A stretch of 64,000 bases of DNA from Arctopsyche grandis (GCF_051622035.1 NC_135357.1:37059691-37123690), one strand, 5' to 3'. Positions 39,150-51,790 are shown, numbered from the stretch's first letter. The notes: generated from the letters alone by a model not told the origin. A program made the numbers and translations.

Positions 39150-42100
39150 GTGATTTATGATTTATTTACGACGTTCATATGAAATATATGGTTTTGTGAT
39201 GAAAACGTATATGGAAAAACACCTACATGGAAAAAATGTTGTACTTTTAATTCGTCCGCTTTTTTATCGTGTGCGCGTGGGCAATTTTTGGTGTATGGAT
39301 TTTTGTATATGGTTTTTGTGTTTCTGTGATTTTCAGTGTGGGGTTCTTTCGTACCGAAAGAGATGTGGGCAACTTGATATTTGTAAAATCATTTTTAAAT
39401 ATTATAATTTAAATGGAACAACTTTTGTTCGCATTTTTAGAGCAACTACATACTATAACATAAGAACGTGAGGGAGTTCTAATCTAAGCGTATATTTTTA
39501 TTATGAATTGTCGGAGAAAATATCTATATTTTGTTGTAAAATCAAACGCAATGTATTTATTCTGAGATAATAATTGGTCGAAGTTATTCATTGTATGTTA
39601 TTGTTGCGTAGGGGTGGGTGGAGGATCCAAGTAAAAGGCCAACAGTCGTTTCACAGCATTTATTGATGATTTAGGAGATATTCTGTTTACCTACTGTATA
39701 GTCACGTATTCGGATATGTATTCCCACGGTATGAGAAGTGCAATCATTGCTTAGCTTACTTGCACTTAGCCTGTCGCTAATCCTTGAAATCAATCATACC
39801 AGTCGCACGGTATGCACTTAGTTAATCCGTTAACAGATATCCGTTAAACAGATAATCCTTGAACGGTCACACAGTCTCTGGGATTCTATTCGCTTAATCC
39901 GCAGCGTACGTAACATTATTATTATAGTTATTCATTTAATTTTATATACAAATACCTGGCTTAACCTCATTCAATTATTTCAGCTTCAAATTCAAATATC
40001 TGGGAAGAAGGAAATAGATCTTCACTTCTTAGGTAAAAAGTATATATGTATTATTTATAACATATATATGTATACATAGATGTCTGTCAAATGTGGAGGA
40101 GTAAATAACATTTTTTTATCATTGAACCCATGTTTGTTGCTATTGATTAATATTATAGTTTCCCTTGGGCAATATGTTATTTAAATAATATTATTTTAGC
40201 GCAAAAATGCAACGTTTCGAGCAAATTGTATTTTATTTTAATTTTATCTGTTATTTGATTGAAGAAATACAACCCACGAAGCATTTTGAAAAATTTGTTT
40301 GACATGCGAATATTTGTAAATTACATAATTGTTTTATATTATTGTTAAAAATAAATTATAATTTTAATGAAGAAAATAGTCTAATACCAAAATAATATTT
40401 CCCACGAAATCAATTTGTCAAATAACTTGGAAATTTTTGAGCTATGTAGAAGCAAAGTACATACAAAATACATGGGTTACTCTTAATTTTTTTTTTCAAT
40501 ATAATTTATTTATTTATTTATTTGGAAAATTTACAGTTTATTAAGTTACATAGATTGATAGTAAAAAAAATATAATTATGTTAAGTAAACCATTAATAAT
40601 TTTCACATATAGGTAAAAAAAAGAAAAGCTCAAACATTTAAAATAAGAAAATAAATAAATAATAAATAAATAATTCGATTAAAATATAACTTAATTTGAC
40701 ATTAAAATGAAATAAGCACTAATCGTATCTTATCTTCTGTTTCAAAATGAATTTTTATACGTGTATTATGTTAAAAGTATTACAAATTGGGTCAAGTTTA
40801 AATTGCAAAAGTGAGAAAATACATTTGAATTATTGTGCTATAATCGTTAAAATTCTAAAATCTTCTGTTTATATACATATGTACATACATATATATTCAG
40901 ATGTATCAGAAGATTAAAATTGAATTATTTAAATATTATTTTCCTCCATTTGGCAACTGATTAAAAAAAACCCACCACTGATATATGTAGGTATACCTAG
41001 TCAAAAAAATAATCTTCACATGAAATATAGAAAAGACCATCGATTGTACCTATACATATATATGTACTTGACATATCCAATTCAATAAAACCTGTGTATG
41101 CTTTAGGAATTGCTTTGCTCCCCCAAGACTTGAACATGGATATTATTTGATCAATGGTAAAACTGTAGCCGTTGCTTCAAACATTAGCCATTATTCGGTC
41201 CTCACATACTTCTGCGATGACGTTTATTCAAAAACGGGTGGTGAAAGCCTCTACTGTCGTCCAGATGGAACCTGGAACTCTTATATGGAGTGCACGAGTG
41301 AGAGCCATCAATAAAATATGTGTGTCTGGATAAAATGCATTATATACATATTTAAACATGACATGTCTGTGTGTTATAGAGTTATGCGAACCTCCGCGAT
41401 CTTTAACGGTTGATTTCACCTGTGCCCTCAGAGGAGATTATATCAATTGCAGCAAACCGATGAAAAACGGCACCATTGTCAATCTTAGCTGCAAACCACA
41501 TCATACAACATACCCAAATAGACAGCTCAACACGTTGACATGTATAAGAGGTCGATGGGACAAAGCTTTGAACGAATGCACTCCCGGTAAGCTACCCAAG
41601 ATGGAAATATTCAATAGAGAAACATTTACAATAAAATCTGTATTATTAACCAAAAAATGCGCACATAGAAAAAAATCGATTAAGCGAGATAATAATAACA
41701 CTGTTCGACACGAAAAATGGTTCAGGGACGAGATATGACTTTTCTTATAGATCTACATATGTCCAGTAAACAAGAATCTGGTAATAAAAAATGTTGAAAA
41801 TTTCGAGCTAAAAGCTCGTACTAGTATTTACACAAATCTGAATTGAATTAATAGGGATAATATATAAAATTGTCTTTATATTAGAATTAAATAAAATTCC
41901 ACTTAGAAAAATCACATTTCGACAATTCTTGTGGATTAATAACAAAAATTAGTTTATTTTATCGAGGTAAGCCAGTTATCAACAGAATTTTACCGATTTA
42001 AAATTCAGCACACTTTTAATTAACCCTTTTAAACGAAAACAAAAAATAGTGTGGCTATAACACTATCCCAATAAACATATTTCAATAGAAAATACTCAAT

Positions 42101-45100
42101 ATAAAATAGTATTAACATTGGGAAAAAATCCCAAATGAAAATACGTACTTTTGACTTTTGATTTGAACTGGACGACGATTTAGAGAGATTTGAAAGTTAA
42201 AAAGTACTAAAAATAAAAGATAAAATACCCGACTATAGATTTCAATATTCATTTTGAACAGAAAATTGACAGATTTTGAGAGATCAACCGAACAACACCA
42301 AGATATAGAAAAATCGCGTGATTTAAAAAACACATCTCGAGCCAATCAACATTTTTTATTACCAGATTCGTATTCACTGGGCATAGATCTATAAGAAAAG
42401 TAATATCTCGTCCCTGAACCAAAAAAAAAGTCGTAATTTATCGAACAGTATAATCGATTAATACTGATTAAGCGAGATTAGTCCAAGAAGTGTGAAAAAC
42501 CGCACACACAAAAATAAAATTTTTAGTTGTGCGATTATGTTTTCGATGTGCTTCTATCATGTCCGCATTCTTCGTTTGCGGTTTTATCATACATTTCAAT
42601 GAAGATATGCGTTATTCTAACCAGATTGTGGTCAAGAGAATGGTCTGGGTACTGGATTAGTAATTGGAGGACAAACAGAGCACCGTAAATTTTCCCCTTG
42701 GCACTTAGGTGTCTATAAGTATAACAAAAATAATGGAACATATGAACAGTTTTGCGGTGGTACGATCATCACCAGGAACATCGTCATTAGTGGTAAGATT
42801 CTGTGGAATTGTTCTAATTTGTATGTATTTAATTATTCTAATTTATGTTTATACATACATATGCACATATGTTAGCTGCACACTGTTTCGATATCCCTGG
42901 AGATGACAATTTGTATGCCGTCGCAGCTGGGAAGATTTACAGGCAATGGGATCATCAAGAAAAAGATCAATATGATTACATTCAAAATTCTTCGGTATAG
43001 TTGCATTTAGATTTTCGCGATATTCTCACCTCTTCACCTCATTGTTTAATTTGTTTGATTTCCATTCTACAGGTGAAAGCTATTCACATTCCGAGGTCTT
43101 ATCTTGGAAATCGTGATTATTATCAGCTTGATGTCGCCATGTTGCTCTTAAAAACCCCATTCGAATTTAGTAATGAGGTTCATGCTGCATGTCTTGACAT
43201 CAACGATAGAGATTTTTACGAATACCTTTTAACTTCAACGCTCCAAGTAAAAGTTAGTTAAATTAATATTATATTAATACTCTACCCGTTTATATTAACC
43301 TGGTATTTTTGATTAAGATATCAAATTTAAATTGACACTGTTTATTTCCGGCGATAGATTGGTTTTTCCCAAACTCTGAAATAAATAAAAGATAAACATT
43401 TTATATTAATTATTATATGAATATTTAAAGACCAATATTTGTTGTCAGTTTTTCATGTCTAGTAAAAAACAAGGGAGTGGCGGAAATTTATTTTTATTTG
43501 GTTATTACAAATAATAGACGTCACCTAAATGGGTCGATTACTATTTATAGTTTAAAGAAGCAAGTTCCAAAACCTACATATCTATCTAACAAAATTGGAT
43601 ATTATGTATGTATGTATGTGCGGAGCGTGGACAGTGACGGATCCAGGAATTTTTCAAGGGGGGGGGGGCGATATTAAAATAAACAAACATATTTAATGCA
43701 GATGCCAACTGAGAAGTTAAAAAGAGGACATTCTTTAAAAATAATATTTAATTTTATGCGAAAAATTCGAAACGGTTTAAATAGAAATAAATGCCAGTTT
43801 AATTTAATACAAACTCAAATTTATAAAAATTATGGTCAGAAAATAGCAATTTGTATATTTAGCGCCACAGCCGAATTATTTTACTAATTCTTGAAATCTC
43901 AAATCTCATATTTGCTGGTGCATTCACGTTCAGTTTAACATAAGAAAATCTAGTCTATTGAGAAGCGTTTTATTTTACAAAACAGTGTAACGTAAATTAT
44001 ATACATATGAAGTAGTAATTATATTCATACGCAGTAGTAATTATATACATATATAGCAGTAATTATATACAAATGTAGTACTTGTAAATTAAAAATAAAT
44101 ATTGGAAAGATCATATTTTAATTGTTGGTAAATGCTAATTCAATAATTACAAAATATTTTGAAGTCAGCTGGATAAAAAAAGATAATATTCTGAGGATAT
44201 TTGACAAATAAAGAAAACAAAAGAATTTTGTCAAAAAAGAGGACAAGTTTTTTTTAAAAAGAGATCAGTTGGAAACTCTAATATACAAAAAATATTTTTA
44301 TATTAGTAGAAAATTTAATTAATACATCGTAAATTTATTAATTACAATAAATACTCAGGTAATAATGATAAATATAAATTTAAAAATCGGTACTTATTAG
44401 CTTAATGTTAGTGTGTGTATACCAGTGGTTGCGTAATTTTTATAGAGTTTTCCTGCACTTCTTTTCATGTACATAGGTAGCCATCCCTGAATCCATCCCT
44501 GAACATGGGTAGCTTATTAGTATGCTTAGTAGTTATCCGCAATTGTTATATTTATTAGAATGGTGTAAGTGTCTTCAGCAAATGACTATTTATGCTAATT
44601 TATTCCTACTTACATAATTCTATTTGTCTTATATTATTATTAATTAAACGTGAGTTTGGTCTCACTGAGAGTGTTTCTGTATGAATTGTCAATCTTGACT
44701 TGAAGTTTATAGTTAAAGACAAGTTTGTGTTTCTCGTGTACCAGTTTTGAGTGTTTTGAGTGGTCTGTGAGTTCCGATCACAGATTGGGCGATGAATGTC
44801 GGTCACCCATTGGTCAACGAGCACTGATCGTCCAATCTTCACATTACAGTACTACACAAACAACTTAGAAATGGTAAATTATAGGTGGTCGGCTGGGGAA
44901 TTACAAAGGAGGGAGACACAAGGTCGTCTTCTAAAATGCTATTGCGGGCAGATGTAAAAGTAATCGGTCGTGAAGACTGCCTAAAAAGTATTCCAGAAGA
45001 GTTCATCCCTCATGTGACAACAAATAAGATCTGCATCACCGGTGCAGACAAAAGTAAGCTTGAAAGTGAGCTGGCAAAGTTGATTTTTGCACCGTTACGA

Positions 45101-45367
45101 TCAGATTATGATTTTGCAGATATGACCTTATGCAACGGAGACAGTGGTGGCGGTACACTCGTCAAAGTTCCGATTAAAGGTACCTTTCGGTGGTACCTGA
45201 TAGGTGTAATCAGTACGGGGGCCCTTGGGGGACCATTAAGGGATACTTGCCTGGCCAACTCCAGCACTGTTGTAACTAGTCTCTACAACAATAGGAAGTT
45301 CATACTCGATGCATTCGATAATTACGACAAATATTCCCGTGAGTCACTTTTATTAAATAATTGGTGA
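39101..45367 (+). CDS. ModSP-like gene 3: signal - CCP - Wonton - serine protease
   Basis: Exons: 39101-39149, 39984-40032, 41107-41297, 41380-41586, 42625-42792, 42876-42994, 43073-43252, 44885-45053, 45120-45367 (TGA at 45365). Total 1380 nt, in frame, 459 residues. Signal peptide 1-16, a single CCP 35-96, Wonton 97-165, protease 166-459 with His224, Asp281 and Ser386. Predicted activation is L177|VIGG. Residue 189 is Thr380. It lacks the two other CCPs of genes 1 and 2 and is clearly diverged. Its last exon carries a strong donor (GTGAGT at 45342) that could skip the stop and join module set 4 in phase. The role is inferred as an immune initiator protease. Confidence 0.82.
39602..39915 (+). 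mobile_element. solo LTR family S, copy 5
   Basis: 314 bp with TG...CA ends and the target duplication TTAT. Inserted in intron 1 of gene 3. The matching intron of gene 5 (near 62440) lacks it. Confidence 0.78.
39984..40032 (+). CDS. gene 3 exon 2: N-terminal linker
   Basis: A 49-nt exon after TATTTCAG encoding SNSNIWEEGNRSSLL. Same length and phase as 62519-62567. Confidence 0.72.
40033..41106. other. intron 2 of gene 3, no gene
   Basis: AT-rich. Almost identical to 62568-63629 in gene 5, so conserved only by recent duplication. Confidence 0.6.
41107..41297 (+). CDS. gene 3 exon: CCP module
   Basis: A 191-nt exon with four cysteines (RNC, YFC, LYC, MEC) and DGTWNS before the last. Confidence 0.83.
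41380..41586 (+). CDS. gene 3 exon: Wonton module
   Basis: 207 nt like the other Wonton exons. Six cysteines and RGRWD in place of NGVWD. Donor GTAAGC. Confidence 0.82.
41699..42450. mobile_element. Harbinger-like MITE with long TIRs, copy 2
   Basis: 752 bp. Ends match 24932-25642, with the target duplication TAA (41696-41698, 42451-42453). Inserted in the gene 3 intron between the Wonton and protease exons. Confidence 0.7.
42625..42792 (+). CDS. gene 3 exon: protease N-terminal part
   Basis: A 168-nt exon: DCGQENGLGTGLVIGG, then FSPWHLGVYK and FCGGTIITRN. Activation site Leu|Val. Confidence 0.84.
42876..42994 (+). CDS. gene 3 exon: catalytic His
   Basis: A 119-nt exon carrying AHCFDIPGDD. 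Confidence 0.84.
43073..43252 (+). CDS. gene 3 exon: catalytic Asp
   Basis: A 180-nt exon carrying QLDVAMLLLK. Donor GTTAGT at 43253, chosen because it gives the same exon length as the paralogues. GTAAAA at 43247 is possible. Confidence 0.8.
43253..44884. other. gene 3 intron, mostly unexplained
   Basis: Near 43633 the motif GTGACGGATCCAGGAATTT is followed by a G10 run, resembling an end of a DNA transposon. ATATACATA repeats lie at 43990-44080. No gene. Confidence 0.4.
44885..45053 (+). CDS. gene 3 exon: VVGWG strand
   Basis: A 169-nt exon, VVGWGITKEG to CITGADK. It ends at GTAAGC. The next 66 bases are an in-frame intron, shown by alignment to genes 1 and 2. Confidence 0.78.
45120..45367 (+). 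CDS. gene 3 last exon: catalytic Ser
   Basis: After TTTTGCAG it reads NMTLCNGDSGGGTL (first codon shared). It reads through to TGA at 45365, or splices out at 45342 (GTGAGT). Confidence 0.8.
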
Positions 45368-45403
45368 TTTCAAGTTCATGGTTATGTATTTGTTTATATA
45401 ACA

Positions 45404-45520
45404 GGGCTGTGGAGTCGTTAAAAAAAAAACGAGTCCAACTGCGATAAAAAATAGTTTCGAATACTTTAAGTCCCTATAATCATTAACTTTTAATTAAACT
45501 AATAAAATTTTAAAGATTTG
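45404..45520. repeat. hAT-like MITE terminus
   Basis: CAGGGCTGTGGAGTCG is a familiar hAT-type end. The opposite end was not found. Confidence 0.4.
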
Positions 45521-45786
45521 TCAAATATCGGTTCATTCTTCAATTTGAACTTAACACGAGAAAAATACAAATATATAATAGAAACGCTGTCAATCGGATA
45601 TGCATATTCAGTATTGTCGAGTAACTCTCGTCACAAACACGTGTTAGTAATTTAATATTCACATGCATACATTGTTCAGTGAAAAAAAATAATATAGAAT
45701 TATATATGTATATTATAACTAAAATTATATATATTATAAAATTATATATACAGCCTTGATATTTAATAACTTTTTTAATTGACAGA

Positions 45787-45841
45787 GTTCGTTGAACCTG
45801 CACTATTCACAACTGAAGTTTCTACAGCTCCCGTGCCAGGG
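45787..45841 (+). CDS. module set 4 exon: linker
   Basis: A 55-nt exon after TTGACAG, FVEPALFTTEVSTAPVP, ending GG before GTAAAT. Entry phase fits the donor at 45342 in gene 3 and exit phase fits 48440. Confidence 0.5.
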
Positions 45842-45930
45842 TAAATTAAAATTTCAGTATTATAATTAGAGGTAAGATAGTCACAGTGCTATCCATTGTT
45901 CCATTGTTGTGCATCCTTTGTAAAAAAGGT

Positions 45931-46200
45931 TCGGCAAACCTTTAACAATGCATTTACAACCTTTGAACAATACGCAGTACCTTCTGGGCCTGGTGACTAA
46001 TTATAATATATATAAAAACCGAGGCGATGTAAATATGTACAGGACAGAACGTGGACAAGTATGGGGAACCAATCACAGCCGAGTATTCTAGACGCGGGGA
46101 TTCAAATCAAATGCAGGGTGTGTAGCGGGGTAGTGTGGTAGCGGTGAAGTGGGGGGGGGGTCTGAAGTCGGTGATGCACAGGACGTATCACTTCGTAATT
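45931..46200. repeat. dispersed repeat also at window start
   Basis: 45950-46000 (AACAATGCATTTACAACC, then ACCTTCTGGGCC) resembles 1-60. It is followed by a G-rich stretch with GTGGGGGGGGGG near 46150. No gene. Confidence 0.45.
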
Positions 46201-47840
46201 TGTAATTCGTGTTTCTTTCCGAAACCAGCCATTTCAGAAGAAAAGTCTCCAAAGCCTTCAAGCAATTTTGGAATGCTACAAATGCTATTTTAGCAGTAAA
46301 CAGTACTATCCCGGTACATATTAATGGAATCTACAACCATCGGAGTATTGCCAATATGTTTAGCAAGCATTTCAAAGAGTCTGTTTCGGATTTGATGGGC
46401 AGGGCTGCTGTGGTTATGTCTATCTCAGAAGATTCGTTTTTCGTCATAACTGGCGACGAAGTTGAAACTGCGTTAAGGTCAATGTCTGGAGGGAAAGCAA
46501 CTGGTTGGGACAGCATTAGTACGGATCATGTTCTGCATAGTGGTAAGAATTTCTTCATCATATTAGCAAGGCTTTTCAATGTGATGATTTGCATGAACAT
46601 GTACCTGAAGAGTTTACAAGGACGAATATTGTTCCTGTCCTCAAGTCATCAAAGCTTGATGCTTCAGTCATTGACAGCTATCGTCCTATTGCTCTAGCCA
46701 CCATTTTATCTAAAATTCTAGACGCTGAATCGCCTTGTACGCTGAGGGAATTCATACTCTGATCCCGCTTCTTTGAAGTGCGGGGTTAGACAGGGTGGGT
46801 CAATGTCTCCTGGCTTATTCAACCTTTACATTGATGAACTTTCACATCGCCTTCGACAGACTGGAGTTGGTTGCCACATAGGAGGAAAATGCAGTAACCA
46901 CATCAGCTATGCGGATGACATGGTGATCTTGGCGCCTTCTCCGTCAGCTCTGAATCGCCTCCTGGAAGTTTGCTCGAGTTATGCTGCAGAACATAATATG
47001 CGGTATAATACGAGTAAATCCATGGTATTGATTTTCCGATACGGTCGAGGTCCTCATTTCGTCCCCAACATTATTTTACATGGGCGTAATCTTGAAACTG
47101 TTAGGGAAGTCAAGTATCTGGGCCACTTGCTGACGGAGGATCTATCTGATGACCGTGACATCGAAAGACAAAGAAGAGCCATTTGTGTAAGGGCAAATAT
47201 GCTGGCTAGACGATTTTTCCACTCCAGTGTAGAGGTTAAGAGACAATTATTTATGTCCTTTTGTACTAGCCTCTATACTGGTGAATTATAAACCAGATAC
47301 AAGCGGGAGACGATGAGGAAGATAAAAGTACAATACAACAACTGTTACCGTGCTCTTTTCGGGTTACCTAGGAGCTGTAGCGCGCCGCAAATGTTTGTAG
47401 AAGGGCATGTGCCTCACTTTGAAGCCATTCTCAGGTTGAGAGCGGCCTCTCTACGTCTTCGTATATTTTTATCACCTAATTGTCTTCTTGCTGCTGCATC
47501 TTCTCATTTGCATTCTTCATTTTATGTTCGATGGATGGAACTGCTACACCGACCGCCTTGAATAGACATAAAATTATTATTATTTATTATTATTAGACTT
47601 ATTTATTATTATTTATTTATTATAATTATTATTATTATTATTTATTATTATTATTATTTACTATCAGTAATATTTATATATTTACTTATGTATTTATTTA
47701 TTTATTTTTTGTTTACTATTTTTCAATACTTTTTTTATTATCTATATATTATTTATATGGGCGTTGGGGATTGCACTATTCTTCTCATCGTCTGGAATAA
47801 AAGCTATTATTATTATTATAATTATTATTATTTCGGAACT
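46200..47840 (+). pseudogene. internally deleted LINE (CR1/L2-like)
   Basis: An N-terminal part (46209-46697) has GGKATGWDSISTDHV. A deletion or scramble near 46700-46770 is followed by GVRQGGSMSPGLFNLYIDEL and SYADDMVILAPS (46773-47291), then a C-terminal piece (47313-47561). It has a frameshift and stops. The 3' end has ATT repeats and the tail CATCGTCTGGAATAAAAGC. It lies between gene 3 and the CCP exon of set 4. Confidence 0.75.
47570..47690. repeat. (TTA)n-rich simple repeat
   Basis: TTATTA and TTTATTA repeats at the 3' end of the LINE. Confidence 0.8.
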
Positions 47841-47859
47841 ACCACCCTTTTCGATTTCG

Positions 47860-48220
47860 ATTTGCGGTAGTATCGGGGTGGCGGCGTCTAGGGGTGGCGG
47901 CGGGGTGGTGGCGGGGGGCGCCAGGGGGGCGGGATTCTTCAGGGAGGTGGGATTGCAGGGGGCTGCAGGATTCTGGTTTCATTTTAGTTTCGGATACGGA
48001 CTCCATTTTCAGTTACGGATACCGATCCCTGTTTCAGTTCCGATTCCCGATTTCTGTTTTAGTTCCGATTTCGATTAATTATTACTATACGTATTGTAAC
48101 TTTATTTTAAATCAAGTATCAATTTGTTTCCTATCAATCAATTTGAAATTTCACTATTGCACTATTCTCCCCATCGTCTGGAATAAATAAGCTATTATTA
48201 TTATTATTATTATAAAAGGC
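47860..48220. repeat. GGC/GGTGGCGG block and second LINE tail
   Basis: 47880-47935 is rich in GGTGGCGGCGG. 48000-48075 has degenerate TTTCAGTTCCGATTCC units. 48155-48213 repeats the LINE tail CCATCGTCTGGAATAAATAA with ATT repeats. Confidence 0.55.
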
Positions 48221-48439
48221 CAAGCATTTGCCACATCATATAATATCATGTCACGTAAGGTCACGTGACAGCGTTAATGCGCATGTGCGGATTTTACCAT
48301 CTGACGTAAGTTGGCGCTCACTTTTTATCAAGTGCATGAATGCTTATACCATGCCACTTGTACATATATTATATTTATACAACTCAATAAATAATAAAAA
48401 TTATATTAAAATCGATTGTGATTATGTGTTTACATTTAG

Positions 48440-48645
48440 AAAGAGACCCATCGATTGCGTGCTACCACCGTACCCGGAAAACGGTTCATATGATGTAATT
48501 GGAAATGATGGATTATCTCCTGGTGATAGAGTGCAATATCCAACAATTTTGAATTACACTTGTCAAGTGAACTACAAGTTGAATGGATCACATAGGTCAT
48601 CGTGCAGAAAAAGTGGCATTTGGAGTAAAAACTTACAATGTAAAA
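48440..48645 (+). CDS. module set 4 exon: CCP
   Basis: A 206-nt exon, RPIDCVLPPYPENGSY, four cysteines, donor GTGAGT. Diverged from the CCP exons of genes 1 and 2, so this part is old. Confidence 0.82.
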
Positions 48646-49509
48646 GTGAGTATTTACACTATCTACACATATGGAAGTTAAATTTAAAGAAAATGTGACT
48701 TTTGTTACATTTATTCTTACTTTCACTTATTTCTAAATAAGTCTCTCAGTCTGAGATACTTATCAGTCATATGTCAGTATTTGTCACTGTTAGATACGCT
48801 AAGACAGACCCTACGAGAGCCGGTTCCCGGAAAAACGCTCTATCGTAAATGCACTGTTGAAAAACTCGTCGATATTTTTCCCCAAGGCAAATATGCACAC
48901 GTGCATTTTTGTTTAAAAAGTAAAATTATGTTTGCTCGTCACTAGTGCGTGTGTTTTATATTTATCCGGGTATTTTTCAAAGAAGATGCAAGCTTTTTTT
49001 TAGCTACCAATGGACTTGTACCACTTTCAATAATAACGAATTTTGAAAAATATAAACTATACCACCTTTGATAGTGAGTAAATTTATCAAGAATTCCGCG
49101 ACAAAACGCTCACGCACTTTATGGTCAACGACACAACGCACAGGACATCACGCTCATGGACATGGACACTGAACAATAGTAAATAATAGAGGTTCAATAA
49201 TATAGTGATAATCTGTAAGAAATAGCCGCCAGTCAGATAATGTATTATTCCAAAAAAAAAAATCGACATGTCCTTATTTTATAAATAATAATATCCATAT
49301 GTTGTCAGACCAATGAGCGTAGTGAAATATATTATAGAAGAGCCTCGTAGGCGTTGAAATAGGCGCTCCAACAAGTTCCATATATGATGTTTGTTAATTC
49401 GCACTTTACGTAAAAAAAGTATTTCTTAGTTGTAGTACATATGTACATAGCTTGTGTAACTCTGTTTTATAATATTTCCACTGAAACGGTGTTTTTTTAA
49501 TACATTTTT

Positions 49510-49785
49510 ATAGGAATTCCGCTGGGTAGTAGGGAAGATTGCATGAGAGAGAGACAAGTAAAAGCGATCTCAATTCAATCTTATACGTTTATTTAGAACA
49601 ATAGGTACTCGATGCGCATACGCACCCGGTCTAACGTCACACCGCGACGCTACTGTCGCCCGGACAAGGTTCGGTAGTACCAACCTTAACATTAATACAT
49701 ACAGTGCATAATACCAACTGTTCGGCATGAGCCACATCATTATACATAATTATAATCATTTTATATTAATATCCTACATATATGT
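49510..49785 (-). mobile_element. possible solo LTR of another family
   Basis: A block of about 270 bp absent from the matching introns of genes 1 and 2. On the minus strand it has an AATAAA-like signal near its end and a GC-richer core. Clean target duplications were not found. Confidence 0.35.
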
Positions 49786-49807
49786 ACATATGTATGTTTG
49801 TTGATAG

Positions 49808-49871
49808 GCACCGTTTTACCACCATCACCCACCACCAGTCGAACAACGACCCTTAACAAACCAGTAACAGG
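49808..49871 (+). CDS. module set 4 exon: Thr/Ser/Pro hinge
   Basis: 64 nt, encoding LPPSPTTSRTTTLNKPV. Same phase and length as in genes 1 and 2. Confidence 0.7.
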
Positions 49872-49953
49872 GTATATACTCAATTATTTATAATATTTAC
49901 CTGGTCATATAACATTTACTTAAATTACATGAAGTGTTTTGATTTGTTTTAAG

Positions 49954-50153
49954 GGAATTCGACCAATGCACGTTGCCAGCTTATCCAGAAAATGGTAAAT
50001 ATAAGATTGGAAATCAAGAGATACCTCCTGGAGCACGGGTCGATCCATTCACAATTGTAATATATACATGTAATCCTGGCTTCGGTCTACATGGACCCAA
50101 CAATATATATTGTGAAGAGGATGGAAAATGGAGTGATGAGGTGCAGTGTGTCA
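49954..50153 (+). CDS. module set 4 exon: CCP (gene 1 type)
   Basis: 200 nt, EFDQCTLPAYPENGKYKIG, four cysteines. Nearly identical to 7605-7804. Confidence 0.85.
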
Positions 50154-50286
50154 GTGAGTTTTAATCCTACATTTTCTATTTATTTCCTTCATTGTTTCAA
50201 AAAGTGTTTGAGCAGAAGTAATGACAAAATGAACAAAAACGAAATATTCCTGATAAAATGTTCACGAAGCCTTAAAATGTTTACAG

Positions 50287-50493
50287 AATTCTGTGATCCA
50301 CTCCAGTCGCTAACAGTTGACTTCAAATGTTTGTATAGAGGTGAATTTATTGATTGTGATAAAGCATTGCCAGATGGAACAACTGTCACCACAGTGTGCA
50401 AGGGATACCACGTGCCTACATTGGAACGAAATTTGAAAGTTTTGTCGTGTAAGAACGGCGTATGGGATGAACTACCACCAAGATGCAGACCAG
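50287..50493 (+). CDS. module set 4 exon: Wonton
   Basis: 207 nt. Differs from gene 1 by one visible residue (LKV for LKL). Confidence 0.82.
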
Positions 50494-50575
50494 GTGTTGA
50501 TTAATTTCGAGCTTTTTTATTTAGACACATATATTTTTTATAAATGTTTGATAAATACGCATATGTCTTTGACAG

Positions 50576-50737
50576 ATTGTGGGCAGATAGTAGAGGGTGC
50601 TGGAAATGTATTAAGTGGTATAACAGCGATTGTTGGTGGGTCGCCTTGGCACGTCGGCGTCTATAGCTTAGACGAGAATGGAGTTTTCTCTCAAATTTGC
50701 GGTGGAACAATTATCAGCAGAAAGATTGTCATCAGCG
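50576..50737 (+). CDS. module set 4 exon: protease N-terminal part
   Basis: 162 nt, matching 8227-8388 except VLSG for VLGG at the predicted new N-terminus. Confidence 0.8.
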
Positions 50738-50899
50738 GTATGTAATTTTGAATTTGAACCCAAAGATGTATTAGTAATTGCTTTATTGCATGTCGGTTAA
50801 ATAGTCTCAAACTAAAAGTAACCACAAACGTAGAAATTCATCGGCAAATACGTAATTTCTAAGAAATTAATTGTATTTGACAAAAATTTCATAAAAAAA

Positions 50900-51790
50900 G
50901 ATCGTTTGTTGAATAACATTCTAGAGCAGTGGCTCTCAACTTTTTTTGGACCGTGGCCCCCTTTTGCTTTAAATATTTTTCCGTGCCTCCCACCTCATAT
51001 TTTCTCTAAAAAAAAAAGTACATATTAAAAATATTATATATTATATAAACTTTATTTTATAATTACAAATTTGAACACACGTAATATATTTTTAAGCATC
51101 ATAAATTTTTCAATATGTAATATATTGAAAGATAATTTTATTTAGTGTGATCCTTGTGGCTGATTTCATTATGAACACAACTTATAATGAAATACGAGAT
51201 GATGATCTTTACATACATTTTATTATTATTATTATTATTATTACTAGCCTCTTCTTACTTCACTTTCGATTTTTTCGTCTGACAAAATTTGGGCTCTTAT
51301 CCGATCGTTTTCAAAGTTTGCCATTTTGCTCGGTTTGGTCATCAATATATGTGGAAATGAAGTCCGCCATTACGATGGTGAAAAATTATCGTAATAGACA
51401 CGTTTGAAAATACTCCATCATCTTTTTCGGTGACGTCTATTGTCCACATTGGCGCATTTGTCCACACCGTTCCCATCGTTTTTTCCCTTTTTTTGCCACT
51501 CTCTCGCTATGTCATTTAGTTTAAATCTTACTTGTGCATTCATATTACTTTGCAGATCTATCAGACTTTCTTGCAATGCGATATCAATATCAATTGCATT
51601 CATAATAGATGGATCAATCACCCAATCTGGAATATTTAGATATATAATATCATTAAATCTAACTTGCATATCCTCATGAAGCTGCTTCAAATATTCAATA
51701 TACATACATGTATGTATTTCAATTAGAAATGCTAGCCAATGATGGCCAATCAATCCACAATTTTCGGTGTCTTATCGCGTGCACAATTTA
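50900..51790. repeat. duplicated intron block with dispersed repeats
   Basis: Copy of 8550-9680, minus about 240 bp at 51513. No gene. Confidence 0.6.

Noticed and set aside
48228-48440. ATG-started frame leading into the CCP exon 48440 as a signal peptide
   Set aside because: The N-terminal sequence lacks a proper hydrophobic core, and a good acceptor (ACATTTAG) precedes the CCP.
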